Made by a program: the position numbers and the translations under genes. 64,000 nt of DNA, taken from positions 6,634,001 to 6,698,000 of the forward strand of contig NC_039498.1 of NCBI RefSeq assembly GCF_003590095.1. Direction: 5' to 3'. The notes under the pieces are model-generated. The model was given only the letters and a program-made list of their open reading frames with translations, ran no database searches and was not told the DNA's origin. This document shows, in pieces, positions 1 through 11,584 of the stretch (its first letter is position 1; every line of letters starts with the position of its first letter). This DNA comes from Trichoplusia ni. Lineage: Eukaryota; Arthropoda; Insecta; Lepidoptera; Noctuidae.

Positions 1-1204
1 TTGGAAGGAAAAGGCTTTTTCAAGTGGGCAGCACAAGTTGATAATACGAATCATAAAAAATATTTTTTTAAGTTAAAGAGGGCATTCCATGCCCAACAGT
101 GGGACAGATGATGACTTAAGTAAATTAGTATTTCATCTATAAAGTGTTCAATATTCAAACAATTTAATCTTGTACAGATAAATGTCAAGATACATAATTC
201 TAAGTCACGTTATTAAAAAGAACGTTATACAAAACGCTTTTTAGTTAGATTAAATGATTTCTCTAATGAGTCACTCATTAAAATTACCTTTGAATAACCT
301 ACTAAGTTTAGGATTACTTCTTCTACTTTGTGTCTACATCATAAGCACATTTCCGTATAAAAAACCAGTACGTTTAACTCGAATACTGACATACAACAGG
401 GCTGTATACAGGGTGTTGTTTGGGTATGTTGGTGCGTCAAATATGGGTCGAAAATATTAGTCAAGAGATTTAGTTTTATTCATCGAATAATATATTTTAA
501 CATTGCTTTATATTTTGTCTTCATAGCAAAATTTTATCATTAGTTAATTATGGTTTACTCTGCACAAAAAAGAAAAACACTTTTAAAAAATTAAAAAAAA
601 TAAAACAGATTTTATTACATCTGAGGGTTTAGTCAATTCCACATTGCATTATTTTAAAAAAAGAATATAAAATCTATAGAATTGACAAGGGACGTGACTT
701 GCTTATTTTAGATAAGCGACATTATTTGACTTGTCAGTTCAATAACTTTAATTTTGTGACTAAAAACGTTCAGAGAAATGCAATTTATCTTCCAAGCGTC
801 ATCGAACAAGTCAAATCAATTCCATTTCAATTTCTTAAAGGTTATTTACAATATAATCTTATTAAGTTCTATAGAGTACTGACCAAAATCAGCCTAAACT
901 AACAAGTTTAGGCTCTGCCTTTAATTTTTATAATAACTATCGTGAGACTGATTCATAATTAAATGATATATATGACATAAATTAAATGAGCAGTTTCGGA
1001 CCCAGTCGGAGTCCTTAATCATGAGCTGACTCTGCAGGATCGCGAGTCGAACTGTCCCTAAAAACCTGTGTTTCAGGCAAATTGAATCATCATAGCCCAT
1101 AGTCTCAACCTTAAACCTGACGCACCGACTATCCCAGACATCCTTGTACTACATCCTGGTGAGTTAGACATATATAGGTAGACAGGCCCACATACAGCAC
1201 TGAC
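1..1204. other. da intron, left edge
   Basis: AT-rich sequence with no exon that I can support; the next da exon toward the bHLH must lie left of position 1. A segment at about 985-1070 with CATGAGCTGACTCTGCAGGATCGCGAGTCGAAC resembles one at 49,935-49,995, so it is a dispersed repeat. Confidence 0.5.
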
Positions 1205-1330
1205 CATGACGGGAGGGAACACGGCGAGCGGCGCGTGGTGGCCGTTGGCCAGCGGCGGCGGCAGCGCGTGCGCGTGCGGCGTCGACGCGGACGGCGGCGA
1301 CGACACGCCCGACGATACCCAGTTCGTTTG
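1205..1330 (-). CDS. da: daughterless, internal exon D (most 3' in window)
   Basis: This 42-codon exon starts after acceptor TTCCAG and ends at donor GTCAGT, phase 0 at both ends. It begins QTNWVSSG and is rich in Ser, Pro, Ala and His. It follows the SPSTPVHSPPPL exon, where E-proteins have a short Trp-containing segment after the NPSTPVxSPPPL block. It lies in the poorly conserved linker before the region that leads to the bHLH, and that bHLH domain is not in the window. Identification rests on the exon series, because this exon alone would not be diagnostic. Confidence 0.75.
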
Positions 1331-1844
1331 CTGGAATTGTTGGGAGAAATGTGTTAGCGTGTTTAAAGAAATTATGTTTTTCTTTATGTCGGATAAAATT
1401 GATATTTTTGCATTATAATTATTTTTTTTTAAATTATATTGAAGTGGATTTCTTAATTCCGAGTTTGAGAGGATTTAGACTGTCAATCTGACCAGCAGAT
1501 AACTCAAAATTTCTGATTGGTTACTAAAGTGTAACTCGGTATGGAAACTGTGCACAGCGCAAGACTTCCAAACTCTAAGCATTCTAATAATTTATCAATC
1601 AAACCAGAGTAATCAACTACCTCCATGACCCAACATGGGTTTCGAACCCAAATTCTCATATATTACAAAATCTTCTCACATCAGCAAAGTTCATCATCGA
1701 AGAAGTCCCATGTCTGCAAGTTGGTATATCTTCATCAACGCTAAATACCACACACAATACAATATTCTTGATACCACATAAGTACAGGATCCGATAAAAT
1801 ACACAATCACATAGTAGACAACACAAGAGTGCAGTTAATATTAC

Positions 1845-2054
1845 CTGTCCATTATGATGGTGCACATGGTGGGGATGGGGGTGGGGGTGCGCGTGCGCGG
1901 GCGAGTGCTTGAGCGGCGGGTACAGGCGCGCGTGCAGCGGCGGCGGCGAGTGCACCGGCGTGGACGGGGAGGACCCGTACGAGGACAGGCTGCCCGCCTC
2001 CGCGCCCGCCGGGCCCACGCCCGCCACCGGCGTGCTGGCCGAGCCGCCGTACAT
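1845..2054 (-). CDS. da: daughterless, internal exon C
   Basis: This 70-codon exon runs from acceptor CCCGCCAG to donor GTAATA, phase 0 at both ends. It contains LSSYGSSPSTPVHSPPPL, which closely matches the E-protein motif SxxxSNPSTPVxSPPPL of fly Daughterless and vertebrate TCF4/TCF12/TCF3. A His/Pro-rich tail (HPHPHPHHVHHH) follows. E-proteins are nuclear class I bHLH factors that dimerise with tissue-specific bHLH partners on E-boxes; this part belongs to the activation and linker region. The GC content is far above the surrounding intron. Confidence 0.9.
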
Positions 2055-2239
2055 CTGGCGGGAGGGGGTTGTGAAGTGGACACGTCTTTGATTCAAATAC
2101 GTAACTCATGAGAGAATATGAAGATGGTAGTATTACACAGTATCCATGTGTGGTCATTACACGAAACTAGCAGAAATTGCAAAAAAAAAAGACTACCATA
2201 AGGAAAAAAATATAAAAATATAAAACATAACCACTCCCA

Positions 2240-2365
2240 CTTTAAGAAATTTAGTCCTTGTAGCACGAGGACTTTCGCAAATATTCAAGTCAGAGGTGCA
2301 AGACACTTAGACTTGGGGCAAGCATTGATGCTCAAAAATGCTTGGCTATCCGTCCAGTCCGAAAT
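2240..2365 (-). repeat. Decayed tRNA-derived SINE
   Basis: Read on the minus strand it shows the tail half of the window's SINE family (AAGCATT, a CTAAGTGTCTT-like block, then CACAAGGA-like sequence). The promoter half is eroded. Confidence 0.5.
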
Positions 2366-2627
2366 CCAATAAGACAGTGCCTTGATGACCCCCAAAATAA
2401 TCATATCGCTACTAGTAGTCATCAGTTCTTATGGTTACCCAAGAGCAACATTTGAGTTGTGAGATGCATTTGTGTTTGTGCTGTGTTTGGGATATGTGTT
2501 CCATGATATGAGTTATTTTTTCTTACGAATGCAAGTACGACATTCCGGTGACGCACAGCAAAATTTTATGCTTAGCCGTCTTGCTACTGTCAAATGAAAT
2601 GTCAAGACACAGACTGGGTGACTGCAC

Positions 2628-2755
2628 GGATAGCCGAGTGGTTGAGGTCATCACGACTAACCCATTATGAGATGTGCCGCAGGTTAAATCCTCGCTTGTC
2701 CTGATTCTGTGTGTCTTTGTGCATGTGAGTTAAATGTTTGTGAAAACCACCCCGG
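2628..2755 (+). repeat. tRNA-derived SINE copy
   Basis: The A-box-like segment ATAGCCGAGTGGTTGAGGTC is followed by a B-box-like GCAGGTTAAATCCTCGC, then TGTCTTTGTGCATGTG and TTTGTGAAAACCACCCC. These blocks match the family members at 42.9, 48.2 and 57.3 kb. It lies in a da intron. Confidence 0.8.
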
Positions 2756-2873
2756 TTTTTTTTTAAAGAAAAAGAACGAGACAGTGCTTATCTTCTCCCA
2801 CTTGAATATTATTTGAATCTATCTTATATAAGTGACTTTTAGTTCCTTCTTATGATGGACAGCATCTACTTAC

Positions 2874-3013
2874 AGGTTGTAACGGCGGCTTGGCGACGAG
2901 CATGGGGTCTGTGGGTGAATGGTGCGGCGCGGCGGCCCGGAATGAGGACATTGGCGGCAGGGGCAGCTCCGCGCCGCCGCCGCCCGCCTCGCCCACCGGC
3001 GCGCCCGCTATAC
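2874..3013 (-). CDS. da: daughterless, internal exon B
   Basis: The exon runs from acceptor TTTGCAG to donor GTAAGT, enters in phase 1 and leaves in phase 0. It carries ELPLPPMSSFR, matching the LPPM/ISSFR motif that E-proteins have upstream of the NPSTPV block. A Gly/Ala-rich stretch precedes it. The entering phase matches the exit phase of the exon at 3342-3510, giving a join through SPG-IAGAP. The order of motifs (this exon, then SPSTPVHSPPPL) is that of Daughterless. Confidence 0.9.
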
Positions 3014-3341
3014 CTGCAAACATGGACGGAGAGAGTCAAGAGAAGAAGAAGCCAATGGAATAAGTGAATCCCATGAACGTAAGCCAAGGTAAGTGAGAAT
3101 ATGCCTGTAATTATAAGAAATAACATCGATAATGATCGATGCTATTTCTTTCCATGAACGCTGGTTTTGCAGTTTTATGAAAGAATGTACGAGAGTCGAA
3201 CTGCACCTGTTTACAGGCAAGTACTAATGTGACCTTCAAAGTTATTTTTACTTTCTCCAACTAAGAAGCTACTTATCAACAGTGAAAGAGAATATTGAGA
3301 CCACTATTCCAAATATTGAAATCTGAAATCGAAGTCCTTAC

Positions 3342-3510
3342 CTGGCGAAGTGGCATAGGGGTCGTGCTGGTAGGCGGGCGGCGGCTGGTAGTAGGGCGCC
3401 GCCCACTCGCCGCCCGCGTAGTACGCTTCCTGGTAGGGTGCGCCCGCGCCCGCGCCCTTGGGCGACGCGTACCGGCTCGGGGAGTCGTGACCGAATTCAT
3501 CGCTGCCGTA
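3342..3510 (-). CDS. da: daughterless, internal exon A (most 5' recognised)
   Basis: Acceptor CTTCCACAG precedes YGSDEFGHDSPSRYASPKG, and the exon ends at donor GTAAGG in phase 1. The pattern DSPxRYxSPK followed by aromatic-rich YQEAYYAGGEW parallels the TCF4/TCF12 segment with DSPGYPSSKP and a nearby W. It enters in phase 0. Da is the sole insect E-protein and acts in neurogenesis, sex determination and oogenesis in Drosophila. The N-terminal exons with the usual MHLYEVFQNCF-type start were not found near by; they lie further right in undetected short exons or outside the window. Confidence 0.88.
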
Positions 3511-4804
3511 CTGTGGAAGATGAGGGAGAGAAATTAGATTATTGGGATTGAAACTTGGACTGCAAAATTCCGAAGAATTTGTGGGCTGAGTAAAATGGTC
3601 CGGGCTTTTTCTTCAGCTGAGTCATAGGTAGATTTGCTTTAATGAAAAAGGGTTGATATCAATCAAGAAAATGTTATAGTTGTTTTTGCAGTTTCAATTT
3701 ATAATAATAAAAGCATGTTAAACATGATAGATTTATATTCTAATTTTCCTTAAGACGTCCTAAAAGACCTAGGTAACTAAAACTTATATTAAGACAAAAT
3801 TGAGATTATAAGAACAGTATTTTATTATTTTACATTTCTAAATCGCAATTCAAAACGTATTGCTTCAATTAAGATTACTTTATTTGGAGCAATACGAGTA
3901 GTTTTCGTAATCCTACATGAGTCACGATAGCCACGCTCTTGCTCAGCCACCGCTAGTCCAACGTTCAAATCTGACTCAACTTAGTTTGAACTTATTTGAG
4001 ACAGATTTACTCATAATGTTGATCAATGCTTTTAGGTAGGCGTATATAGCCGGTTTAAAAATAAAGGTACAACGAAAATATATTTTATTCGTGACATCAA
4101 GCATTTTTGACATATTTCCTTATTTCGATACAGAAATGTGTACGTGTCTTATTTTGCTTTGAAATACATTTTCTAATTCGTACTTTTCGATCCAGCCAGC
4201 TAGACAAAAACAATCGTACACGGAAAATAAAAAATCCTGCCTGCCAGCCTCTAAAATATCAATGCCATACTTCATTTTTCCTTCTCAAAAACGTCACGTC
4301 CGCCACTACCAAAAAGCCTTCAGGCAGTCTACAAAAGGCGACGTCAAAGCGAGAGGTCAGTACATAATATAGAGCTCCATCTCACTTCAACAGCGACACA
4401 AATCCCGGTCTAAGATCTCATAGTACAAGTCCAGTAGTCTAGTTCCAACATGGTATTAGGAGCGAGGCCACACACAACCATTGTTTACACTCCGAAAGCA
4501 ACATAACTGTTAGTCACTTAAACGCTTAAAATAATTCGCCGATTAAATGAGTAAGCCCGAATTATTGGAAGCTGTCTAAATCGGGAGTTACTTTCAAAGT
4601 TTACTGAGAATTATCACCAGGGAAAACATTGAAACACCGCAGCTTGGTGTTGTAATTAGTGTCAATAACGTCTTATAACGTATGTGTTTTCTTAATGTAC
4701 TGAGGTTTGGTTATACTGAAGAACATCAGTTTAGTCTCCTGAACTAATTAAAAGACTTTGTGAAAACGTTGGCTCATTTGGAGATAAGACAAAATGTGAA
4801 ATGA

Positions 4805-4990
4805 GATAGGCGAGTGGTTGGGATAACTACGCCACACCAAGTGCTCGCGACGTGTCGCGGATTCAATCCCCGTTCAGGACAAGTCTAGGCGCCCGTATTC
4901 ACCGTATAGTGTCTGTCGCGCTTTTATTAGGACTGCTGCACTCTTACATCAAAAATAAGGTGAACCTCCGGATAATAAATAATAATTAAA
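4805..4990 (+). repeat. Eroded tRNA-derived SINE copy
   Basis: GGCGAGTGGTTGGGATAACTACGCC resembles the A-box end and CGACGTGTCGCGGATTCAATCCCC the B-box region of the family seen elsewhere in the window. The 3' half is diverged. Confidence 0.65.
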
Positions 4991-5486
4991 TATGGCATGC
5001 CTATTGTAGATGATATCTAGGTAATGGTTTTATCCCTAAACATGACATTCTGAAGAATAAGTAACTCTTAATGCATGTCTCTGAAAATACATTAGAGCGC
5101 TACGTGCCACTACCCAATGTACCAAACTGACTACGCTAGCTCTCGTCATAATAAAAACCTACTAATCATTACCTTGCTACACCAGTTCCACTATTCCTGA
5201 TCCCACACCACACAGACCAATTACGAGACTTAGTACGAGACCCACCTGGCACCAATGAGACCGGTCTGTCTTCCAATTGTGGGTCCACACCATATCCGTA
5301 GCCCAACAATGGTGTGTCCATAGCAGTCCACACGACTTGCGACAGATGAGAAAGCTTTGGTAATTGTGATTATTGTTCGTTGTTCGCGCTTGGTAAGGCT
5401 GGTATTGAGGCATTGGTATTTGGAATGGAGTGGTAAGCTGGCTTAAATAGAGTAGTAATAAGAGAGTGCAGTGAAAAAGGGTAACC

Positions 5487-5660
5487 ATTGAGTTTCTTGC
5501 TCGTTCTTATCCATGAGAATCTACCTTCCGAACGAGCGGTAGCTTCAATAGGAAACTGACCGACAGACAGACACTAGATTTTAATATTGTTTATATAAAT
5601 TGTTTGACGGTCAAAAGTCCCATATACTGGTCTAATTGAAATAAAGAATTTGACTTTGAC
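5487..5660 (+). repeat. Dispersed repeat with CTTGC(C)GGTTC core
   Basis: Shares AGTTTCTTGCTCGTTCTTATCCATGAGAATC and a terminal TTGAAATAAAGAATTTGACTTTGACTT with the copy at 21,590-21,720. The polar AAATAAA...TTTGACTTTGAC end suggests the 3' terminus of a non-LTR retrotransposon family. That assignment is an inference. Confidence 0.6.
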
Positions 5661-5730
5661 TTTAGAGAAGTGATTTTTTCAGTTCCACTGCCTATCTGAC
5701 TTATCTGACTGGGTAACGTAGTGTGACTAA

Positions 5731-5749
5731 GGCCCGGTTTCACCAACAT
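5731..5749 (+). repeat. Harbinger left terminal inverted repeat
   Basis: A 19-bp arm, perfect complement of 8,713-8,731. The 5' GGCCC start is compatible with Harbinger termini. Confidence 0.92.
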
Positions 5750-6068
5750 CGAATTAACACGAGAGTAGCTACCCCAATATAAATTTATTCTAACCATTTA
5801 CCCCTTGGTTAACTTCAATTTCATTTCACCAAGTTAGTCTGCGGATATCTTAATCTTGTTTAGTTACTCTGTAACCTTGAACGAATGGATGGAATGAAAC
5901 TAGAACGCTACCAAGTAAAATAGTCCGGTTGTTCCGTGCCTGAGCAATGGCGCTCCCTATTTTCTAAAATTGTTTGGATAATGTTTTGACTTATGCTTTG
6001 ATCATATTTGATTAGTTTCCTTGTTTATAATTGTCATCAAAATAAAAATAAATAAATAAGACCTGGAA

Positions 6069-7332
6069 ATGGCAAATTATAAGAGAAAGCGATCTGCTAA
6101 TTGGATGGCATCAGAAAAGACGCAGCTGGTAGATCTAGTTACTGAGCATTTTCATGTCATAGAAAATAAAAGAACCGACGGGGTTTCAATGAAGCAAAAA
6201 CTTGCGGAATGGACGACAATATCCAATAAATATAATTCGCAGACAACGCTTTCCCACCGTACTGCCGAAAATTTGAAATCCCAGTGGGAAAGTTTCAAAA
6301 AAGCTACCAAAAAAGAAGCATCTTTTAAGAGGATGCATTTAATTAAAACCGGTAAGTGTATGTTACAAAATTTTTATGGCAATTGTATCTATAAATCTAC
6401 AAAAACTTGTTTTTTCTTAGGTGGTGGACCATCAAGGCCGAAGATTGATGATCCTCTTCAAGAGAGGATCCTGGGTCTTATAACGCCAAGTGCTGTAGGT
6501 CTACATAATCCGTATGATAAAGATAATGTAAACGTTACAGAAAATATCACGGAATCATTTTCAGCAGAGGCACATAAAAAGGGTTTGTCAGATATCAATT
6601 CATACCTAATAAATAAAAGTAACAGCCTTAAGCTTTGAATAGTATGATAATGTCTCACGAAAGTTTAAACTCAATGTATTGTGTCTTTGCACGATGATCT
6701 TCTATTATATATTTTTTCAGACGAATTATTACATACAATTCCTGGCCCTGAGGTTCAGACTAAGTCAACACACCACGTTGATACTAATGAAACCATGAAT
6801 AATGTGGTAAAGTTGCACACTTTTTACATCATAGATTCAAAAATATTAAACAAAAATGTTCCTTAATTTTAGTAAATTACCTGTTTCTTCATATGTGTAC
6901 TGTATTTCCATGTTTACGGTTGCTTTACATATTATGTATCTTTTTTAGGATTGGGGCGATTACACTCCAAACTGTCTAAAAACGCCTGTTTCAGAACAAT
7001 TGAAACCTTCAGGCAAAAAAAGGCCTTATTCAGGAAAACGACTTGAATGGATGTCGAAAAGGCGGCCGCAACTTACGAGAGCCTCTCTTGAAAACTTGCA
7101 GGAGTTGAAGGGGAAGGCTATTAATGTCCAAATCGAGCATGCAGCTAATGAGAGAGAAGAAGCTAAAAAATTGTTTGAAATCCAAATGGATATACAACAA
7201 GAAATTTTAAAACAAGAAAAAATTAAAACTAGGTTGCTACTTTTAGAGTTGAGACAAAAAAACGCAAATAAATATTTATTGCTTATAAAATTTGTTTTAT
7301 TGGTTACAATATACTTTGAAAATAATTATTAA
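6069..7332 (+). CDS. Harbinger Myb/SANT-like DNA-binding protein, 4 predicted exons
   Basis: Predicted exons 6,069-6,351, 6,421-6,582, 6,721-6,806 and 6,949-7,332 join with matching phases to 304 codons. Donors are GTAAGT, GTTTGT (weak) and GTAAAG; acceptors are TTCTTAG, TTTTCAG and TTTTTAG. Residues 1-95 (RSANWMASEKTQLVDLV, TAENLKSQWESFKKATKKEA, then TGGGPSRPKIDD) match the Myb/SANT-like domain 5 family common in insects. The C-terminus (LENLQELKG...EREEAKKLFEIQMDIQQEIL) is a likely coiled coil. In Harbingers this protein binds the termini and helps the nuclease enter the nucleus and assemble. Intron 1 is 69 nt and in frame, so an unspliced reading to 6,638 is possible. Its 3' end overlaps the nuclease gene by 29 bp. 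Confidence 0.85.
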
Positions 7333-8521
7333 TGATAGCATCTCGCACTGAATTGGGCCTGATGTATTGTTGTGGATGTTGTGGTTGCTGAGTTATCTGA
7401 CCATGGTGTAAAAGTTCATCCCATGGAGCTGGAAGTTGTAGTGCGGGATCATCAATGGGATTGACTTCACCTCGTTGCATCAACATATTATGCAACACGG
7501 CAGTGGCTACAATAATAGTCAAAGACTTGTCCAGCTTAGTGCGAAGCCCTAAGGCCAATGCAGGAAACCGTTTCTTCCAGATCCCGTATGACCTTTCAAC
7601 AGGATTACGAGTCCGTATTTGTGACTCGTTATAGAGTTGTTCCACTGGAGTCCTAGGGTTCTCTAAAGGCGTCATCATGTACGAAGTGGAAGCATACCCA
7701 CCATCTACTAACAGCAAAGCATTGCCATACTGGCCAGTTTCAAACTTACTTTTTATGCAACTATTATTGAATATAGTGCTGTCGTGAGATGAACCTGGCC
7801 ACCGGGCTACTATATCAGTGATCTCCAAGTTTGCATTGCAAATAGTTTGCACGTTGATGGAAAAGTAGCCCTTTCTGTTGCGATATAGTTCTGCATGATC
7901 TCCACCTGGTGAGGATATACGGACATGAGTACAATCCATTGCACCAATGACTCGCGGAAATCTAGCGATTTGAAAGAATGAATCCTGTTCTTTTCGTATT
8001 TCCTCGCGTGTTGTTGGAAATCGGATATACTCTTTGTGCAACGATGCTATTGCTGCACTGACTTGGTGAATAACTCTGTGTGACGTTGGTGTACTGATAC
8101 CGACAAAGTCACCAATGCTCATTTGGGTATTATTTGTTGCGTAAAATCTTAATGTAGCTAATAATTGATTGACAGGCGATATTGGCTTATTTCTGAAACA
8201 AAACGAACAAGTGCTAGAATTAATTTCCACTTTTTACATAGAAGAAGGCACCTTTTTTAAATAAAATTTGCATAAATTACATAAATAACATGCTATTATT
8301 AAGAAAACTCACCTATCTGATGTATACTCCAAGCGGTGCTCGATTTTTGCCAGTAAACTTAATGTTGCCTCCTTGGATAAGCGAAATCTTATCACAAAAT
8401 CGTGTTCGTCGTACTCTTCAAAATAATTAGCCCTTTCCTTAAACCACCGTGGACGAGGACAAAAATAATCATCATCTTCGCTATCGGTTTCATTTATTAA
8501 TGCATACAAACGGCGCGCCAT
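7304..8521 (-). CDS. Harbinger DDE nuclease (HARBI1-like transposase), 2 exons
   Basis: Exon 1 is 8,313-8,521 (ATG in MARRLYALINETD, acidic N-terminus) and ends at donor GTGAGT. Exon 2 is 7,304-8,192 after acceptor TTTGTTTCAG. The junction splits an Arg codon and gives EYTSDR-NKPISPVNQLL, the usual start of the helical region in HARBI1-type proteins. The spliced product is 365 aa, close to the family norm. The DDE triad is visible at D156 (GAMDCTH), D233 (LLVDGGY) and E269 (PVERSYG), with the accessory SSHDSTIF motif between. No stop or frameshift is present. It should cleave and join DNA at the element ends together with the Myb-like partner. The other strand's gene overlaps its 3' end. Confidence 0.93.
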
Positions 8522-8712
8522 TTTTTAAATGCGATGAACTGACTTGACAGTGACACTTCTAACCAAAGATTAGCAGCTTATATGACCGAAATTGGCGGTA
8601 TATGACCTTATTCTAGTATAGAGGTTTTATCATTAGTTTAAATGTTGGTGAAACGTAAAATGGATATACTCGAGAGTAATTAACGATTTATTCTTGTACT
8701 AAGACTTATACT

Positions 8713-8731
8713 ATGTTGGTGAAACCGGGCC
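8713..8731 (-). repeat. Harbinger right terminal inverted repeat
   Basis: Perfect complement of the left arm. A partial internal copy (ATGTTGGTGAAAC) lies about 60 bp inward and may be an additional transposase-binding site. Confidence 0.92.
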
Positions 8732-10164
8732 TTAGTAGTCTTACTAAGTCTGAAGGCTGTTTGAATTGTAATAACATCTTTTTTTTGTGAGTACGTCAAA
8801 AGTACAAGCCATCTAGCCAACGATACTTCTAAAACCGATAAAGTTTATAAGAAATTCTCAAATATATAGAAATTACAATTTGTTTCCAACGTGCCTTTCA
8901 GAAATGGTTTCTTCAAGCAAAGACTTGTTGTATGCTTGGAACAGAGATGGCACTACATGGTGTAGAGCGATGTCTCTTTAAAACAAAAAGGAAATTATTA
9001 GCTTAGTAGAACCCTTGTAATATGTAGAGTAAGAATTGTTACTAATACGCACTAATCTCTACATCCACCTAAATATAATTCCAGTTAGTTTCACCGTATT
9101 GTTCTGTTTTCGACACATCCATATACGACCAGGTATATACCATAAAAGCTATTAACAATGGTGCATTGCCCCATATTTAACATATTGCGATAGTTTATTG
9201 TTTTAACCGCAGTTTGTGCAACCGATTTCTGATTTTTTTGGAAGTTCTTGGAGTTGGTTTACTTAAGAAAGTGAGACAGAAACTTTCGTTTGTTTACTGG
9301 GTAGATACTCTCGACGCTTGCATGCCATTCAAACTTTTTGAATAAATATGAAACTAGCCGAACTTAAAGGCTTTAAATGACCCATGAGCATTAATGACCT
9401 CGAGAGAGGATTTTTCGTTGTATGTAATCGGTAATTGGTTTCCAAAGAAACTTGATACTAGATAGTTAAAAACGAAAAATGATTTATTGCAAAAAAATAA
9501 TGTTTCCCCACTAAAATAGTCTTCACCTAGGCTAAAAGGAACATAATAAAAAAAAACCATCTGATTGTCAAGGCATTCAATCTAACGCGATAAAAAAGCG
9601 CACCCAGTTTCTCCCAAATACCCCTTCACCACTTCAACAAAAACTATTCTATAACAATCCATCTATAATTACAATGATCTCAACCAATAAATCTGATTTT
9701 CCTTTACGGGAATGTGAAAGCAAAGCTTAAAGCCAAGTCCTAATGACTCTGTGGCTCGCTTCCAACATTCTTCACCAACCTTGATGCATAATTAATTGGA
9801 TAACAGTCGACATCGCTATGGGACACTGATTCTGGTGTTTTATGGTCTAAAGTATGTTCCCAGTTAAGATCTTTGACTAATTTGAGCCTGTGATCTTCCA
9901 GAAATAGATGTCTTAAATTAGGATCGTGTAAGTTGTTTGATTTGAATGGATGTGTTGATGACATGAATATTTTATTAATTTTGGTTACAACCGTTAAGTA
10001 TAACTGTTAAGCTCCTGGATTCTCAAAACCTAGATTATTTCCTGATATCATGTTAATAAATAAATGATTAATAGTTTTGCTCACGTGCAAAATTGTCCCG
10101 ATGAAAGCGAATTTCACAAAAGGTTAAAAAAACCAATTCTAACTACGAATAGTTTGTAATTTAA

Positions 10165-10272
10165 TCACAAAAAACAAAGACAACCAGACTTAGAACAAAC
10201 ATTTGCGGATCACATAAATACTTATTCTGCGGGGATCGAACTCGGGACACGTCACGCAAAGTATGTCGCGGG
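10165..10272 (-). repeat. Eroded tRNA-derived SINE copy
   Basis: On the minus strand it shows a GGTTCGA-type B box (complement of GGGGATCGAACTCGGGAC), then AAGTATTTATGTGATCCGCAAATG and a TCTGG block, in family order. Confidence 0.7.
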
Positions 10273-11584
10273 GCACCCAACTAGGAATAATCTCCCTTTA
10301 TCTCTTTACCCTAACATCCAGATCATTGCACCAGATCCCGAACTCCCATCCTATAATTCAATGTACCTACGTCACAAGCTCGAAGCTTTGAATTAATCAT
10401 AACGCTGAGTGTATAGCATCCGCATAACATGTAAAAATAAACTAATTAATGAACTGGCGAGACGATGACTCAATGTTAAATCATTGTTCCCACATCAGAG
10501 CTTCCTGCATCTAAGGAGCGGGAATGTGTGGGCTATGTTATATACTTGTGATATTCAACAATAAAAAATAAATATTTTTGTCAACCATGTCACCAAAGAC
10601 TCGCAAATAATTCACGTTTAAAACAAAACGAACTGAATTGAAATCGCTCAGTGTTTTTAGGAGCTATAATCCCACAGCTAGATAGACAGACAGTCACACA
10701 ATTATAACACCCTATTTCTTGCGTTGGGGATCAACAAAGACAAGTGAAGTATTTAGTTGGTTCCCAAAAAAAAGAAAAACTGTGCCTGGGCGCTGGCTAT
10801 GTCAGTACCAATATTTTTAAAATCGTATTTGAAACTCTGTGGTAATATAAACGCTTAACAGTTACATCTTGTACCGACACCATCACAATTGGATCATAAT
10901 AAAATCATTTTTCATTTTAACGGGAACGGATTCGAAGTAATTTTTATATTGAACGAGATTTCGATGAGTCATCATTGAATTTGGATGAAATTATTATTAC
11001 GTATTAGGGCGTTTGTCCACTGCTACCGATCTCTTGTCGATACAGGATTATAACACTAGCGTATGTCTACCATGACGATGTCGTTAGCCGGCTCGCGAAA
11101 ACCTAGGAACTATAGTTAATGTACGAATGATAAAACTGCAAAAGCAGAAGTTGCTGACAGTTGCGTCACAGTTCTCCTAACAAATGTGGCTTTAAAAGCA
11201 TAATTTAATGTTTTTTACTATTAGCCTTCAAATTAATGATTTTGATTTGATTTGTTTATTTATTTCCATCTAAAAATATCTGTGCAAAACGCTTCTACAT
11301 CATTTCGCTATTCACACTCGATTGCAGTCAATAGGACCTGTGTCGACCGCGGTGGACAAACACTCGCCATGTAAAGAAGATTTGTTATACATTTACTGAG
11401 CGAGGCGGTTGGAATGATAACATTATAAGAATATCATAGATCCCTGTGAACTTACTCATAACATTTTTTTTTCATCAATGACATGATTTTTTTTTCAATT
11501 AAATCTAAACCAGATGTCACTATTAGGTACTTGATACCGACTGAGCCCGCGTTTAATTACGATTCCTTGTACATCCCAAGGGAA

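Larger units (their letters stand above)
3511..5730. other. da intron sequence without recognised exon
   Basis: Intronic, AT-rich. It holds an eroded SINE at 4,805-4,990 and a fragment of the CTTGCCGGTTC repeat family near 5,487-5,660. I see no further da exon here, though a short exon could be missed. Confidence 0.5.
5731..8731. mobile_element. PIF/Harbinger DNA transposon, apparently complete
   Basis: A 3,001-bp element bounded by perfect inverted repeats GGCCCGGTTTCACCAACAT (5,731-5,749) and its complement (8,713-8,731); the inverted symmetry extends outward to 24 bp (5,726-8,736). A further ATGTTGGTGAAAC copy at 8,643-8,655 gives a subterminal repeat. It encodes the two proteins typical of animal Harbingers, a Myb/SANT-like DNA-binding protein and a DDE nuclease, arranged convergently and both with open frames after predicted splicing. 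Flanking trinucleotides are TAA on the left and TTA on the right, so the expected identical TWA target duplication is not exact. It is inserted in what is probably a da intron. Confidence 0.93.

Noticed and set aside
1854..2111. Plus-strand and alternative minus-frame reading frames in the GC-rich block at 1.85-2.1 kb
   Set aside because: They are shadows of da exon C; Arg/Ala/Pro-rich composition follows from GC content, and only one minus frame has matching splice sites and the SPSTPVxSPPPL motif.
4107..4367. 86-codon plus-strand frame in the da intron
   Set aside because: No domain, opposite strand to da, no splice or promoter support.
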